Shown here: positions 21,442 to 31,608 of the stretch, piece after piece
Numbering within the stretch: the first letter of the stretch is position 1
How the letters are laid out: each line of letters starts with the position of its first letter
Assembly: GCF_002104995.1 (NCBI RefSeq)
Contig: NW_024468252.1
Coordinates: forward strand, 1 to 64,000
Reading direction: 5' to 3'
DNA: 64,000 nt
DNA from: Linderina pennispora
Lineage: Eukaryota; Kickxellomycota; Kickxellomycetes; Kickxellales; Kickxellaceae
Notes under the pieces: model-generated
What the model was told of the DNA's origin: nothing
What the model saw: only the letters and a program-made list of their open reading frames with translations
Database searches by the model: none
Program-made: the position numbers and the translations under genes

Positions 21442-22272
21442 ATGGACGACAGGTATTACGCGGTGGCCGCTGGCTATACCGTTGGCGTTTATGAGGACTA
21501 CGAATCAGCACGGTATCAAACTGACGGTTATTCTAACAACGACATGCGTGTCTTCTACTCGCTGGAGGACGCCGAAGACTACATTGACTTGGGCTCAAAG
21601 CGCTTCTTCAACCGGTACCGCTGGTATGTATCACGCGGGCGTGGACCCTCACAAATCCTCCACGTCTACACTGACGGCATCTGCAAGGGCAACGGACAGC
21701 CGGGCGCAGTGGGCGGAGTGGGTGTATATTTCGGCTGCAACGACCCAAACAACCTGTCCGAAGTACTGGCGGATGGCCGACAGACAAACTTGCGTGCCGA
21801 TTTGACAGGCGTTCTGCGGGCTCTGCAGATTGTGCATTCTGGGATCCGTCGGTACGACACGAATATCGATTACCAGGTGGTAGTCTATACTAAGTCGAAA
21901 TATGTTTTACACTGCTTGTTCGAAGGGTACGACAAATGGGTGCAGAACGGGTGGACAACGAGCCGTGGGTATGATGTGCAGAATCGTGATCTGATCCAGC
22001 GGCTTGTCCACGAATTCCGCAACTCCAAACTGCGTATATCTGTTGAGCATGACTCAGTCGAGAGTGGAAACCTGTGCTCGGGAGCGGCAAACGACCTGGC
22101 AAATGAGGCAGTGGAGGAATACTATGAAGAGTACGAGTGGGATGACGATGACGATGACGACGACTATGATGACTACTATGAGTCTGATGAATACTACGAC
22201 TCCGAGGATGACGATTACCTAGCATACTTGGAAGCCGCCAGACTGCTCGAGATGCTGCGTATAAATGACTAG
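21442..22272 (+). CDS. RNase H1-like protein with altered active site
   Basis: 276 aa, single exon. Residues 5-60 form the viroplasmin/hybrid-binding fold typical of eukaryotic RNase H1 (YYAVAAGYTVGVYEDY, FYSLEDAEDYI). Residues 72-225 are an RNase H fold (HVYTDGICKGNGQPGAVGG, QTNLRADLTGVLRAL, VVVYTKSKYVL, NDLANEA). The first Asp (78) is kept, but the second acidic position is Asp instead of Glu (120) and the third, normally in TDSxYV, is Lys (151). A His is present at 203 and a C-terminal Asp at 218. A very acidic Asp/Glu/Tyr tail follows. RNA:DNA hybrid binding is plausible; catalysis is doubtful. It may be a divergent paralogue or a domesticated retroelement RNase H. Confidence 0.8.
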   Translation: MDDRYYAVAAGYTVGVYEDYESARYQTDGYSNNDMRVFYSLEDAEDYIDLGSKRFFNRYRWYVSRGRGPSQILHVYTDGICKGNGQPGAVGGVGVYFGCNDPNNLSEVLADGRQTNLRADLTGVLRALQIVHSGIRRYDTNIDYQVVVYTKSKYVLHCLFEGYDKWVQNGWTTSRGYDVQNRDLIQRLVHEFRNSKLRISVEHDSVESGNLCSGAANDLANEAVEEYYEEYEWDDDDDDDDYDDYYESDEYYDSEDDDYLAYLEAARLLEMLRIND

Positions 22273-22486
22273 ATCCTTAGCCATAAGAATGCAATGCCAA
22301 TCAGTGACAAAAATTCCTCAATAACTTTTGCAGTGACTCAAACAGCTGAATATCATGTTGAAGATGTACGTGGGATACAGTGGAAAGTATGAATAGAATA
22401 GGCATAGTATGCTTCGCCATGTACACCAAAACATCTAATTTATATATATTCGTAATTTCGGGAAATCAGAATCCGAGTATGTCGGT

Positions 22487-22559
22487 GGCCGCGTGGCCCA
22501 ATGGATAAGGCGCTTGACTACGGATCAAGCGATTCCAGGTTCGAGTCCTGGCGTGGTCG
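22487..22559 (+). tRNA. tRNA-Arg(ACG)
   Basis: 73 nt with acceptor GGCCGCG/CGTGGTC plus discriminator G, anticodon loop CTACGGA (anticodon ACG) on a TTGA/TCAA stem, and T-arm CCAGG-TTCGAGT-CCTGG. A and B boxes are intact, followed by a T-run (22563 onward) as the RNA polymerase III terminator. Confidence 0.95.
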
Positions 22560-23355
22560 ACATTTCTTTTTCGCTCAATTTTGTATCTGAGCCTTTGTAT
22601 CTTCAGCTTGGTTATGTTGATTTGTGACCTACTGTTTTGCGCAGCTATTTGGTGGGTTCTACTGCCTATATGAATAGCATGTAGACATATATACATTATT
22701 TTTGAATTGTTCTGCCATGGCCTGCCTCGACAGGCCCGGCTATCATCGTGGGAGTGGCATCAGCCATTGCCATCTTTAATAATGCTTGCTTACGGGAATA
22801 AAATAGGGGTTTGATGAAGTAGTCGACACACACAGAGAGTGTAGAGGAGTATGAAGAAATACGGGGGGCTGCTTGTTTTGACGAGTGCCGAGTGCACATA
22901 TACGAGTTGAGTATTCTTTGGTTTGCACTAAATCTGCTCCATTCCGTCGATGGTGAACAATTTAGATACACGAAAAACCTACTGAAAAATACTATCGAAT
23001 CCAAGAGCTACTGTCATATTGTTGTACTTTTATGTGGATCCTGCGGAGACATCCATCATGGTCGAACATACAATGATCTGACACGGATCCCGATTAATTA
23101 TTGGCCATAAGGACTAAAGCTCAGCTTTCTGGGACACCGGTCCTTACTCCTATTTTTATCGGCGCCTACCTCGATCTTGGTATGCGGAAATATCGCAAAA
23201 GGGCAGCTTCGACGATCTCTCACATCAGTGGATGATCACCATGATGTGCCCATGGATTTGCCGCTGGTCCATGGAATGCCTGACACAAGGTCACAGAATT
23301 ATAATATATACATTATTTTTGGATGCTGGCAGAAAACGGTGTTGGTGCTGTATCT
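22560..23355. other. intergenic between two tRNA genes, no gene seen
   Basis: Mixed-composition spacer of about 800 bp. Short open frames lack any protein signature. TTTCTTTTT at the left end is the terminator of tRNA-Arg. Confidence 0.5.
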
Positions 23356-23429
23356 GCTTTCGTGGCGCAACTGGTTAGCGCGTCTGACTGTTAATCAGGA
23401 GGTTGATAGTTCGAGCCTATCCGAGAGCG
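23356..23429 (+). tRNA. tRNA-Asn(GTT)
   Basis: 74 nt with acceptor GCTTTCG/CGAGAGC, anticodon loop CTGTTAA (anticodon GTT) on a TCTGA/TCAGG-type stem, T-arm GATAG-TTCGAGC-CTATC, and discriminator G. It is followed by TCTTTTTG, a polymerase III terminator. No intron. Confidence 0.95.
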
Positions 23430-23568
23430 GTGTCTTTTTGTCCCAGCTCTCTTTTGCTATTTGTCCACGTCTCCAGAGGCAATGGATATGTGTCGTCTTA
23501 CTTCTCCATATCACCAATCAGATGGTTCGACGGTTATTATTATAGGCAATGGCTATCCAAGAAAGATT

Positions 23569-24195
23569 TTACTTGCTAAGGTACTTTGCCATCTTCGGGT
23601 CAGCACTGACAACCTCAACAACCTTGTTGATCAGGGGTGCCTTTTCCGGAGTGAAAAAGTCCGACATGCCTGACAGGCACTGGTTTCCAAAGTCGTTAAT
23701 CGAGCGCAAGGTTGCAACGAGAGCTACATCCATGTATGTGATTTCGTTGCCAAAATAGTGGCCGTTGGAGCCGTTGTTCTTGAGATGGTTCTCGTGGTAT
23801 TTGATGAAGAACTGGACCTGGGTCTCAAACCGTTCCTTGATAGACGGGCGAGCCTCCTCAACAGTAAAGCGGTGTCTTGGGGCATAGTTGAAAATATCAA
23901 CAAGCTGATGGCGTAGCTCATCTTGGCGGGCACTGTCTTGAGGGGTGCCGTTGACAAGCAAGCCGTGCTTGGCTGCCAGGTAGTGCTCAATTGCCAGAGA
24001 CTCGCTAAGCTCAAAAACGTTTCCAGACTCATCAGTCTCGATCAGGACGGGGAGCTGGCCAACCGGCTGGTTGACTTTATCCTGGGGCCAGACAGGGGCC
24101 TCATCGCTGTACTCAGAATCGTTGTAGCTCAGCAGGGCACGGCAGGTCTCGGCGCGAGCCTTGAGAGGGAAGTAACGAAGAACATAGGTAGACAT
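23569..24195 (-). CDS. glutathione S-transferase, sigma-like
   Basis: 208 aa, single exon, cytosolic. The N-terminal thioredoxin-like half begins MSTYVLRYFPLKARAETCRA, matching the sigma-class YF-x3-RAE pattern with the catalytic Tyr. QLPVL carries the cis-Pro and ELSESLAIEHYLA the glutathione-binding Glu-Ser. The all-alpha C-terminal half includes GHYFGNEITYMDVALVATL. The ATG at 24195 is preferred; the open frame extends upstream into non-conserved sequence. Likely role: conjugation of electrophiles to glutathione or prostaglandin-like isomerisation; substrate unknown. Intact, unlike many genes in the window. Confidence 0.85.
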   Translation of the reverse strand: MSTYVLRYFPLKARAETCRALLSYNDSEYSDEAPVWPQDKVNQPVGQLPVLIETDESGNVFELSESLAIEHYLAAKHGLLVNGTPQDSARQDELRHQLVDIFNYAPRHRFTVEEARPSIKERFETQVQFFIKYHENHLKNNGSNGHYFGNEITYMDVALVATLRSINDFGNQCLSGMSDFFTPEKAPLINKVVEVVSADPKMAKYLSK

Positions 24196-24698
24196 GGTTG
24201 CTTTGTGGGTGTTTGAGTGTGGGTTGTCAACGAAAAGTATATTATGGCAAGTAGTGAAAGTGAAGGTGCTAGATTGGTATGTGTTGCAATTTATATGTTT
24301 TTGGATGGTTGTCACCAGGTGGCGTTGGTTGGCATTCTGCGGAGTTCGGACTATTTTTTGCACAATGCAGCTTGCAAGAGACAGTAATGTTTACAGCATG
24401 AAGATGTTTGTAAGCATGGATAGTTTGTATCAAGAGGTTAGCTCTATCAAAAATGATGTAAAGGAAAGGCCAAAGGGGCTCCTGCTGTCATGCTTACAAA
24501 TTGGACAGCTATAAGAGGAGGCTGTAAAAAACCACTCTCCCCTCACATGCACAATGTGAAAGAGTGCTAATCATACCCATAAATGCCACGTATGTCGAGC
24601 TTGTATTTGTCAGCCGTAATGCAGATCAAGGTGAAAAGTGGCAATCCCTCTGGTGGATATCCGTAAAAGGACGATTCGCTTAGAAACCACAAACCATA
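24196..24698. other. intergenic, no gene seen
   Basis: GST promoter side and the 3' flank of the OB-fold gene. No RNA gene or repeat is recognised. Confidence 0.5.
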
Positions 24699-26639
24699 TC
24701 ACACATGTATCCCAGACATCCCTACCCTATCTATCGGACATGCTGCTTCAATGCGCAACAAAGGGCCACTATCACCACCGCCGTCGATAAACGATGTCAG
24801 CGAAATGACAAACTCCAGCCCTAAGGGACTCTTCAGTTGTTGGTGCTGTTTGTGCTCGGCGGACAGTGACAGGAACTGCGATGGTGATATCCCCAGGATT
24901 GTTGCTGCAGCTTCCGGCGAGACATCTGCAGTACAACAGTCAGTCCCGTCATCGATTTCTGCTGTAAGCGCAAACTCCCACACAACATCAATGTCTGGGA
25001 CCTCTTTGATTTTGCAGCGCTGGCAGCTAAACTCGTAGTCGCTCTTGAGTGATTCCAGCACAGTGCCGTCTAGACGTGCAGAGGGAACAACAGCTCGCCT
25101 GCACTTTTTGTGGGCAAACCTTGTTATCCCTACTTGGTCCCGCGAGTCCTTGACAAAATCACCAGCACTATGTATCCCAGTCACCGCTGCACGCACGTAG
25201 CAATTGGCCTCACCTGCAATGTCAGCCAGGAACGAATATCCCCGCAGCTCAGAGCAGCTTAGCATTCCAGGCATCTGCGAGATATTGAATATCTGTGCAT
25301 GGATTGCAAGGCTCCCATTGATAATGACTCTGCTGTCGTTGAGTGGATTCGGGCTCTCGTCCTCGTGGGTCTCAAAGTTGTGCAGCACCACCAGTTGGCC
25401 AGGCATAGTTCGGGCAGCGGTTCTTCCAAGCTCACCCCAAACTGTGGCATCGCATACTCCTGTTCCATCGCCGATGCGCAGAACATAGCGGTCCAAAGTT
25501 GAGCCGTTCTCTACCTGGGTCGGATAATTTTCAGAGACTGCGACGACTCGCGCCATCATCGTCAGGTTGATGATCTCGGGCACAAGTTGGCCAATCGAGA
25601 TCTGGTGCGCGTATCGCCGATAGTCAAAGAACCCGAGGTCATTGTACGCAACGCTTGTTTGTGATGTCTCGTTGTATGAGGCGCGTGTGCCGCGCATGAT
25701 GAAGGCAATTGTCTGCAGTCCATAGACAAACTCCGTATCTGAGGCCTGCTCGGCGCAGAGCAAGCCAATGTAGTCATCATCATGGAAAAGCCGCACCAGC
25801 GGTATATCCGCATCGTAAAATCGGATGGATACCAGGTATGGTGCTTCCACATGCTCGATCAGACAGCTGACGGTGGCATACGAGACTGGCCGGCCGTCTT
25901 CGAATTCCTCTCTGGTACGCTCAATGCGCTCAATCTTCCCCCACACCTGGTTCGCATCGAATATTGGGTCCCGTGCATATACGAACCTTTCTCGGCTAAA
26001 AGCAACGCCAAATATGTCTCGCAAGAAGAGCTCGTCAGTAGGCGTGGTGTCCTGCAGCGCACTGTTGGATGGCCCGACTTTGACCTCAAATACAAGTGCA
26101 CAGTCAGGCAAAAGTGTTAGCAATGGTCTGCCTGACCCGCACCCGCGATCTGCTGCCTTGAGGTTTGTTGCGTAGATGCACCGCTGGTCAAAAAACCCAG
26201 CAAACTCCTTGGAGTCAATCATCGGGCAGTGTCGCTCGTGGACAAACATATCCATGTGCTTGTCTGCCGTGCGCAACCGCCGCTCACTGCCTGAGCTCGG
26301 TCCACCGCAGACGCTCCATAGCCAGATATCTGTCCCTGGAAGCTTGTGTGTCTGCAAAACCTTCAGGTGGAAACGAGTTGATAGCGGTGGCGGAATAGAG
26401 CATCCTAGGAATGGATCAACTGTCCGGAATATCTCACCATCCGCAGATTCCTTGGCTATTAGCGAGTGCCATGACGCTTCAAGTTCAGTTAACAGAACCG
26501 TCCGCGTCATATTTCCATGTGCTGTCAGCAGCGATGCTACTTTCGTTGCGATCCACGGCCACGGTACCTCGCCTGGCTGCTTCTGACAGCATGCTGCAAG
26601 ATCCTCACGCAACGCAGCCAAAGTGCCTGAGAATTCCAT
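24699..26639 (-). CDS. RPA70-like multi-OB-fold protein (SHLD2/MEIOB-type candidate)
   Basis: 646 aa, single exon. The middle region has an OB fold typical of RPA1-like proteins: LTMMARVVAVSENYPT, DRYVLRIGDGTGVCDATVWG, PGQLVVLHNFETHEDE, INGSLAIHAQIFNISQMPGM. The C-terminal region contains paired cysteines (KKCRRAVVPSA and FSCQRCKIKE) embedded in an OB-like strand pattern (WEFALTAEIDDGTDCC), as in the zinc-containing C-terminal OB domain of RPA70. The N-terminal 250 residues resemble another OB-like region but are not assigned. It is too short and divergent to be RPA1 itself. It is likely a single-stranded DNA binding paralogue in repair or meiosis. SHLD2 and MEIOB are the families to test. 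Confidence 0.6.
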   Translation of the reverse strand: MEFSGTLAALREDLAACCQKQPGEVPWPWIATKVASLLTAHGNMTRTVLLTELEASWHSLIAKESADGEIFRTVDPFLGCSIPPPLSTRFHLKVLQTHKLPGTDIWLWSVCGGPSSGSERRLRTADKHMDMFVHERHCPMIDSKEFAGFFDQRCIYATNLKAADRGCGSGRPLLTLLPDCALVFEVKVGPSNSALQDTTPTDELFLRDIFGVAFSRERFVYARDPIFDANQVWGKIERIERTREEFEDGRPVSYATVSCLIEHVEAPYLVSIRFYDADIPLVRLFHDDDYIGLLCAEQASDTEFVYGLQTIAFIMRGTRASYNETSQTSVAYNDLGFFDYRRYAHQISIGQLVPEIINLTMMARVVAVSENYPTQVENGSTLDRYVLRIGDGTGVCDATVWGELGRTAARTMPGQLVVLHNFETHEDESPNPLNDSRVIINGSLAIHAQIFNISQMPGMLSCSELRGYSFLADIAGEANCYVRAAVTGIHSAGDFVKDSRDQVGITRFAHKKCRRAVVPSARLDGTVLESLKSDYEFSCQRCKIKEVPDIDVVWEFALTAEIDDGTDCCTADVSPEAAATILGISPSQFLSLSAEHKQHQQLKSPLGLEFVISLTSFIDGGGDSGPLLRIEAACPIDRVGMSGIHV

Positions 26640-27354
26640 TATTAAGCATAAAGCGAGAGCAGCTGAAATAAAGATCCGAACTGCGCAATAATCGAGCTAA
26701 TTTATTATAGAAACGTGGACAGAGAGTGTAAAATGGGTGATTAGGCTGAGTTCCTTGGGAGCAGGAATGAGATCTGCTTCTCTGTCTGGGTTGACTGACA
26801 ATGCAGCTGCCATGTCTACTACAGACGCTGGCCGCTGCCTCATCCGTTTGCCTGTCTACTTTACTTTTCTGGATTAAACACACCATGCTGGCAAAATCTA
26901 TTAGTATCAGCAGCGTGTCAACAGTGGCAGTTGTTGTTTGATTTCTTGACATGGCGGCATTCGCACTCTGAGACTAGCACACTAGCGCAGAAAATTCTTT
27001 GGAGCTGTTTTAGATGTGGCGAGGTACCGGATAACGATTCCCTCCAATATGCGTAGGCACAAATGGCATAGGTTGCGAAAAGCGGTATCGAAAGCTGGTA
27101 TGTTCTTGCTTTCGCTCAGTGGCATTATATCAATAGCACTATGGAACATGACAGCTGACGTTCATTCTTGCATGTGTATATTTGTTGGTGTGTAGTATCC
27201 AAGGAGCAGGAGGTTCTGGGGTTATATTAGCGGCAGAGTGCAAGAATGCAGTGTCAAGCGTACTGCTCCACTGTTCAATTCCTTTATGTATACATTATTT
27301 CCTACTAATTTCAGCAGTTGATCGGCTCAGAGCCTCGGCTCGATCCGGATAAGC
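26640..27354. other. intergenic, no certain gene
   Basis: Minus-strand frame 26952-26605 begins MSRNQTTTATVDTLLILIDF and then becomes low quality; it could be a small gene with an intron, but I cannot support splice sites. The remainder is AT-rich. The right edge is the flank of tRNA-Ser. Confidence 0.4.
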
Positions 27355-27436
27355 GTCAGTGTGTCCGAGTGGTTAAGGAGACAGACTCGAAATCTGTTGG
27401 GCTCTGCCCGCACAGGTTCAAATCCTGTCGCTGACG
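27355..27436 (+). tRNA. tRNA-Ser(CGA)
   Basis: 82 nt with acceptor GTCAGTG/CGCTGAC, anticodon loop CTCGAAA (anticodon CGA) on a CAGA/TCTG stem, a long variable arm (TTGGGCTCTGCCCG) as expected for Ser, T-arm ACAGG-TTCAAAT-CCTGT, and discriminator G. No intron. Confidence 0.95.
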
Positions 27437-27737
27437 ATTCTTTTGCCCATTCCTTTTGCCGCCCCACCCCGGCCTCGGCAATCCTCACTCCCCGAGTGCT
27501 GACCAAGTCACGCCCTGCACATGTTTTTGCTGCTGCTTTTGGCGGACCGCCGGCGATTCCTAAGCCGGCCGGGTCACGCTTCCCACCACCACACCGCAAG
27601 CCACTGTCCCCAGCCCCCCCCGACGCCTTATGTAAAGGCTGCTGCTTGTGCTGGCAGCTGCGTATTTATTGCGCTCCAACCCACATGGAACGAAGCGCCT
27701 GCCTCACCTTGTCCTCCACTCCAACCATGCTCCAGCC

Positions 27738-29675
27738 ATGCTCCAACCACTCGTATCTACCATTTACTTTGCTGCTCTGTCCTGTGCGCTTATCTCCCAG
27801 CCACAGCAGCGACAGCTCTCCACGCCAGCCAAGCCGTTCAGCCCTGCTCTCAGCCACAGACAGCCATTTACTGTCTACGAGACTCCTCTGTCTCTGAACC
27901 CCATTGCAAGCCCTACCGCCTTTTCCTCGTCGCTTGCCCACAGCGACCCCTTGCTGCTGCAGAGCATGTCGATTGCTGCCACTTATCTGCACCAGAAGCA
28001 TGGCATCCAACTGGACAGCATCCACATCACCGATGCATACACCGACACTGCTACAGGGCTAACACATGTCTACATGGTCCAGACCCACGATGGCCTGCAT
28101 GTCACCAATGCCGTAGCAAACGTCAACATTGACAAGAATGGACGTGTCATTTCGTCTGGCCATTCATTTACTCCTGGGCCTCTGGCTAGCAACAATGCCG
28201 ACTTTTCATCAGCTGCTCTCTCAACAGACTCTGCCAGAGCGGCCCTTCTTGCTTTGGCCAACCACATCCAAGCACCACTTGCCGACACTGACCTTGGTGG
28301 CATGGCGGCAACCAGCTTTGACTCATCGTCTGGGCTCACTGTCACGAACTTGCCTGCACACTTTGCCATCGATGGAACTGCCCGTATTACCTCTGCTCTC
28401 TTGCAGAATGCTGACGGCTCAGTATCCAGCGTCTGGCGTGTCAATGCCGAGCAGCAGGACCACTGGTGGACTGCAAGCATCGACACTTCTTCGCACAATG
28501 TGCTCGCCCTCTACGACTGGTACTCGCAGTCTGAATCATACAATGTCTATGCCAAGGATGTGCTGTCTCCTGAAGATGGCAGGCACACACTGGTTGCTGA
28601 CCCAGCAAGCAAGGATGCCAGTCCAAAGGGCTGGGTCACCAAGGGCTCGACCTACGGCAACAATGTCTGGGCACAGTCCAACCCAACCGGTGGCCCGACA
28701 TGGCAGACAAACCACCGCCCGAAAGCTGGCCCCGGCAATGTGTTCGATTTTCCCCTCAACTTGTCGCAGCCACCAGAGTCATACATTGACGCAGCTATTG
28801 TGCAGCTGTTCTATACCAACAACATCATGCACGATCTGTCCTACATCTACGGCTTTGATGAGGCTGCAGGCAACTTCCAGGATGAGAACTTTAGCGGCAG
28901 AGGGGTTGGCGGGGATGGCGTCATTGCCAATGCCCAGGACGGCTCTGGCACCAACAATGCCAACTTTGCCACGCCTCCCGATGGCCAGCGTCCGCGCATG
29001 CGTATGTATACATGGACCCAGACTATGCCAAACCGCGACGGCGACTTTGAGCAGGACATTGTAGCACACGAGTTCACCCATGGAATCTCGAACCGGCTGA
29101 CAGGTGGGCCCGCCAATACCGACTGCCTGAATGATGGCGAGTCGGGTGGCATGGGCGAGGGGTGGAGCGATGCAGTGTCGACTATCCTGCGCCTCAAGAG
29201 CACTGATACACATGACGCTGACCTCGTGCTGGGCCACTATGTGTACACCAAGGGGATTCGCAACTATCCGTACTCAACCAGCATGGACACCAACCCATCA
29301 ACATACAGCTACCTCGACCGCATGGACTACCAGGAAGTGCATGCCATCGGCGAGGTGTGGGCTGAAATTCTGTATGAAGTGATGTGGGCGCTGATTGACA
29401 AGAATGGCTTTGCCGATGACATCTTTGCCCACGACCTGACCAAGGGCAACTCCATCATGCTCCAGATCCTGCTTGACGGGATGAAGCTGCAGCCGTGCAA
29501 CCCAACGTTTATCGATGCACGCAATGCCATAATTCAGGCCGAGCAGAATCTGACTGGTGGCAAGAACAGGTGCGAGATCTGGGGTGCATTTGCCAAGCGC
29601 GGACTTGGTGTCAATGCACCAGGTGGTGGATGGGGCAGGCATACCGATGACAGCAGTGTTCCTGATGGGTGCTAG
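27738..29675 (+). CDS. fungalysin, secreted M36 metalloprotease
   Basis: 645 aa, single exon, secreted as a zymogen. The signal peptide is MLQPLVSTIYFAALSCALIS; the longer open frame upstream starts only from a non-ATG codon, so the ATG at 27738 is used. An FTP-type propeptide follows (about residues 60-230; THVYMVQTHDGLHVTNAVAN). The catalytic domain has the zinc site HEFTH at 29067-29081 (residues 444-448), the third ligand Glu in GMGEGWSDAVS, and typical flanks (FYTNNIMHDLSYIYGF, YLDRMDYQEVHAIGEVWAE). It ends CEIWGAFAKRGLGVNA, the M36 C terminus. It digests extracellular protein for nutrition. Family expansion is common in chytrids and zygomycete lineages. Confidence 0.95.
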   Translation: MLQPLVSTIYFAALSCALISQPQQRQLSTPAKPFSPALSHRQPFTVYETPLSLNPIASPTAFSSSLAHSDPLLLQSMSIAATYLHQKHGIQLDSIHITDAYTDTATGLTHVYMVQTHDGLHVTNAVANVNIDKNGRVISSGHSFTPGPLASNNADFSSAALSTDSARAALLALANHIQAPLADTDLGGMAATSFDSSSGLTVTNLPAHFAIDGTARITSALLQNADGSVSSVWRVNAEQQDHWWTASIDTSSHNVLALYDWYSQSESYNVYAKDVLSPEDGRHTLVADPASKDASPKGWVTKGSTYGNNVWAQSNPTGGPTWQTNHRPKAGPGNVFDFPLNLSQPPESYIDAAIVQLFYTNNIMHDLSYIYGFDEAAGNFQDENFSGRGVGGDGVIANAQDGSGTNNANFATPPDGQRPRMRMYTWTQTMPNRDGDFEQDIVAHEFTHGISNRLTGGPANTDCLNDGESGGMGEGWSDAVSTILRLKSTDTHDADLVLGHYVYTKGIRNYPYSTSMDTNPSTYSYLDRMDYQEVHAIGEVWAEILYEVMWALIDKNGFADDIFAHDLTKGNSIMLQILLDGMKLQPCNPTFIDARNAIIQAEQNLTGGKNRCEIWGAFAKRGLGVNAPGGGWGRHTDDSSVPDGC

Positions 29676-30438
29676 TGGTGAACATGTGCATATGTAAATG
29701 TCCCCTCCATTCCACCTCCATCAGTTTTCAATGCCCATTTATAAACATCGCTTTCCAGCCTTGCAGCTATTTTGTTAACCACACCGTCCATTTCTCAGAT
29801 GCATCGTTATGCGCCATGTGCACAAGCAGTAGAAGGAAGGCTTTGCTTAGAAGTAAGGTGTTTGGCGGCAATGGCTTCCAATCAATTTCGACATTTCATT
29901 GTGGTATTGTCCAGATATTTGGATCTGTGTGTTTTATTATCCAGAAAAATGGCTCTGCTAGGCCCTGCTCATCAGGTATAAATATCACAGCGGCCTGTTG
30001 CTAAATGACAGGACCATCGTCAAACACCCAGTGCGGTTCCCTATTCCCCATTCCCTATGCTTCTCACTTGAAAGCACTTGCAGCAAAGACAGATATTCGA
30101 CTGGTCTTTTCTGCTTGCCTGTACATAGATTCAGTATCCAGCAGACGAATGGCTTGCCAAACATATCTTATCGGACAAGCGACAACGAGCGAATGCATAT
30201 AAATATGTACTGCCAGTGCCCGAAGCGGCAAGAGGCAACCAATACGATTGCTGGCTCTTGGTCCTCTGAGGGACATGGCATGGGGTTGCCCGAATGACAA
30301 CAATATGCATGCACAATCGACTGAGCAAAAAGCAAACGTGGCATGGATGAGCACCACCGGTTGGGGCAAACCAGTGTGTCGAGCACTGGGACGATCCAAA
30401 AGAGTATGGCGATCTGGCGAGCAAAAATAGATCCGTAG
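29676..30438. other. intergenic, no gene seen
   Basis: 3' flank of the fungalysin gene and the downstream side of tRNA-Phe. Only short frames without signatures. Confidence 0.5.
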
Positions 30439-30511
30439 TGGGGCTTCCGTGGATCGAACACGGTGCCTTATGAACTTCAGTCATACGCTCTCCCAGATGA
30501 GCTAAAGCCCC
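30439..30511 (-). tRNA. tRNA-Phe(GAA)
   Basis: 73 nt on the minus strand: acceptor GGGGCTT/AAGCCCC, D-arm TAGCTC...GGGAGAGC, anticodon loop CTGAAGT (GAA) on a TATGA/TCATA stem, T-arm CCGTG-TTCGATC-CACGG, and discriminator A. A T-rich tract follows on its downstream side (CTATTTTTGC). Confidence 0.95.
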
Positions 30512-31608
30512 AGAACCATCGAAGATCAAACCAGATTAGATCCCGAACTCTGGAAACCTTGAAAAATAAAACGTTTAACTCTATAGGACATTGGTCACCT
30601 TAGAATTCGTTGCTTTCTCCGCTGACCTTCGCTATCGCTGCTCATAGATGATATCTCCAAATGAAAGGTTAGATGTCCCAATTACGGATAGCATCTCATT
30701 GCACGGTTTGTGAGTCTACGATGGAGCATCCATGACTTGAAATCACTTGGTGTACTGCTTTTATTATCTGAATCTGTTTCGGCGAATGTGTGGATGCACT
30801 CTAGTATAGCTGTACTCAAACATCATTGGTTTGTGGCCAGATTTATACCCAGATACATGCCGACCATTTTGTAGGATAGCTTCCCCACAACAACATCATG
30901 AAACCTGTGTAGAGCGTGGGATCATTTATCTCAGATCCTGGTCGAGTGACTGCTTTTCTGATCGCTGTCGACAGTATCGCTATATATTAAGCCACGCATC
31001 CTGATAAGCAGTTGCTTTCCCAGAAGCAGCCAAGCGATGTTAATACACACCTACCACAGGTATTTCAAACAAGCATATCTAGGCTAACGCTGCCCAGCAG
31101 ACGCGGCATTTGGTGTGGCCACGGGAACACACATGCACGGCGCCTCCCCCATCTGGTGAAGCAAGCGCACAGCACAAGCAGCGTACGAGCGAGTTCCAAC
31201 TGTGGCCTAGCCTTTTTCCTCAGAGCATTGACGTCAGCTGGACATCACACTGCTATATTTTTTTTTGGGGAGGAAGGCAAGAAAAGAGCCTGGCTGGCCA
31301 ATGAGGGCCGGTGACCTCTGGTGCCCCAACAGCTTTGGGGAAAATTTTTTATTTTTTTGCTCAGTTGGATACCAGTAAAAAATTTTTATTTGCCTCAAGA
31401 GAGCACCAAAAATCAATAGAGCGTAGCGGCGAAAAGAGCGAGCAGATTGAAGCTTTTCTTCTCTTTTCAGCAGTACTCGACACCTATTTTCCTCATACTT
31501 TTTTCCAGGACTCTATTAGAGGGAGGAACAAAGCCGAAAAGCAAACATATAGAATACACCGGGCATATACCGTTTACGCTAGTACTTTCTTTCATAACAT
31601 AAACGACC
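30512..31608. other. long upstream region of the ABCF gene
   Basis: About 1.1 kb without a gene. It contains a perfect CRE/ATF palindrome at 31229-31236 and T-rich stretches at 31256-31266 and 31340-31360. The last 150 bases look like a transcribed leader. Confidence 0.5.
31229..31236. promoter_or_regulatory. TGACGTCA CRE/ATF palindrome
   Basis: A perfect palindromic bZIP site about 370 bp upstream of the ABCF2/ARB1 start codon. CREB/ATF-type bZIP factors bind this sequence (established), and a ribosome-biogenesis ATPase is a sensible target. A single occurrence could be chance. Confidence 0.3.
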
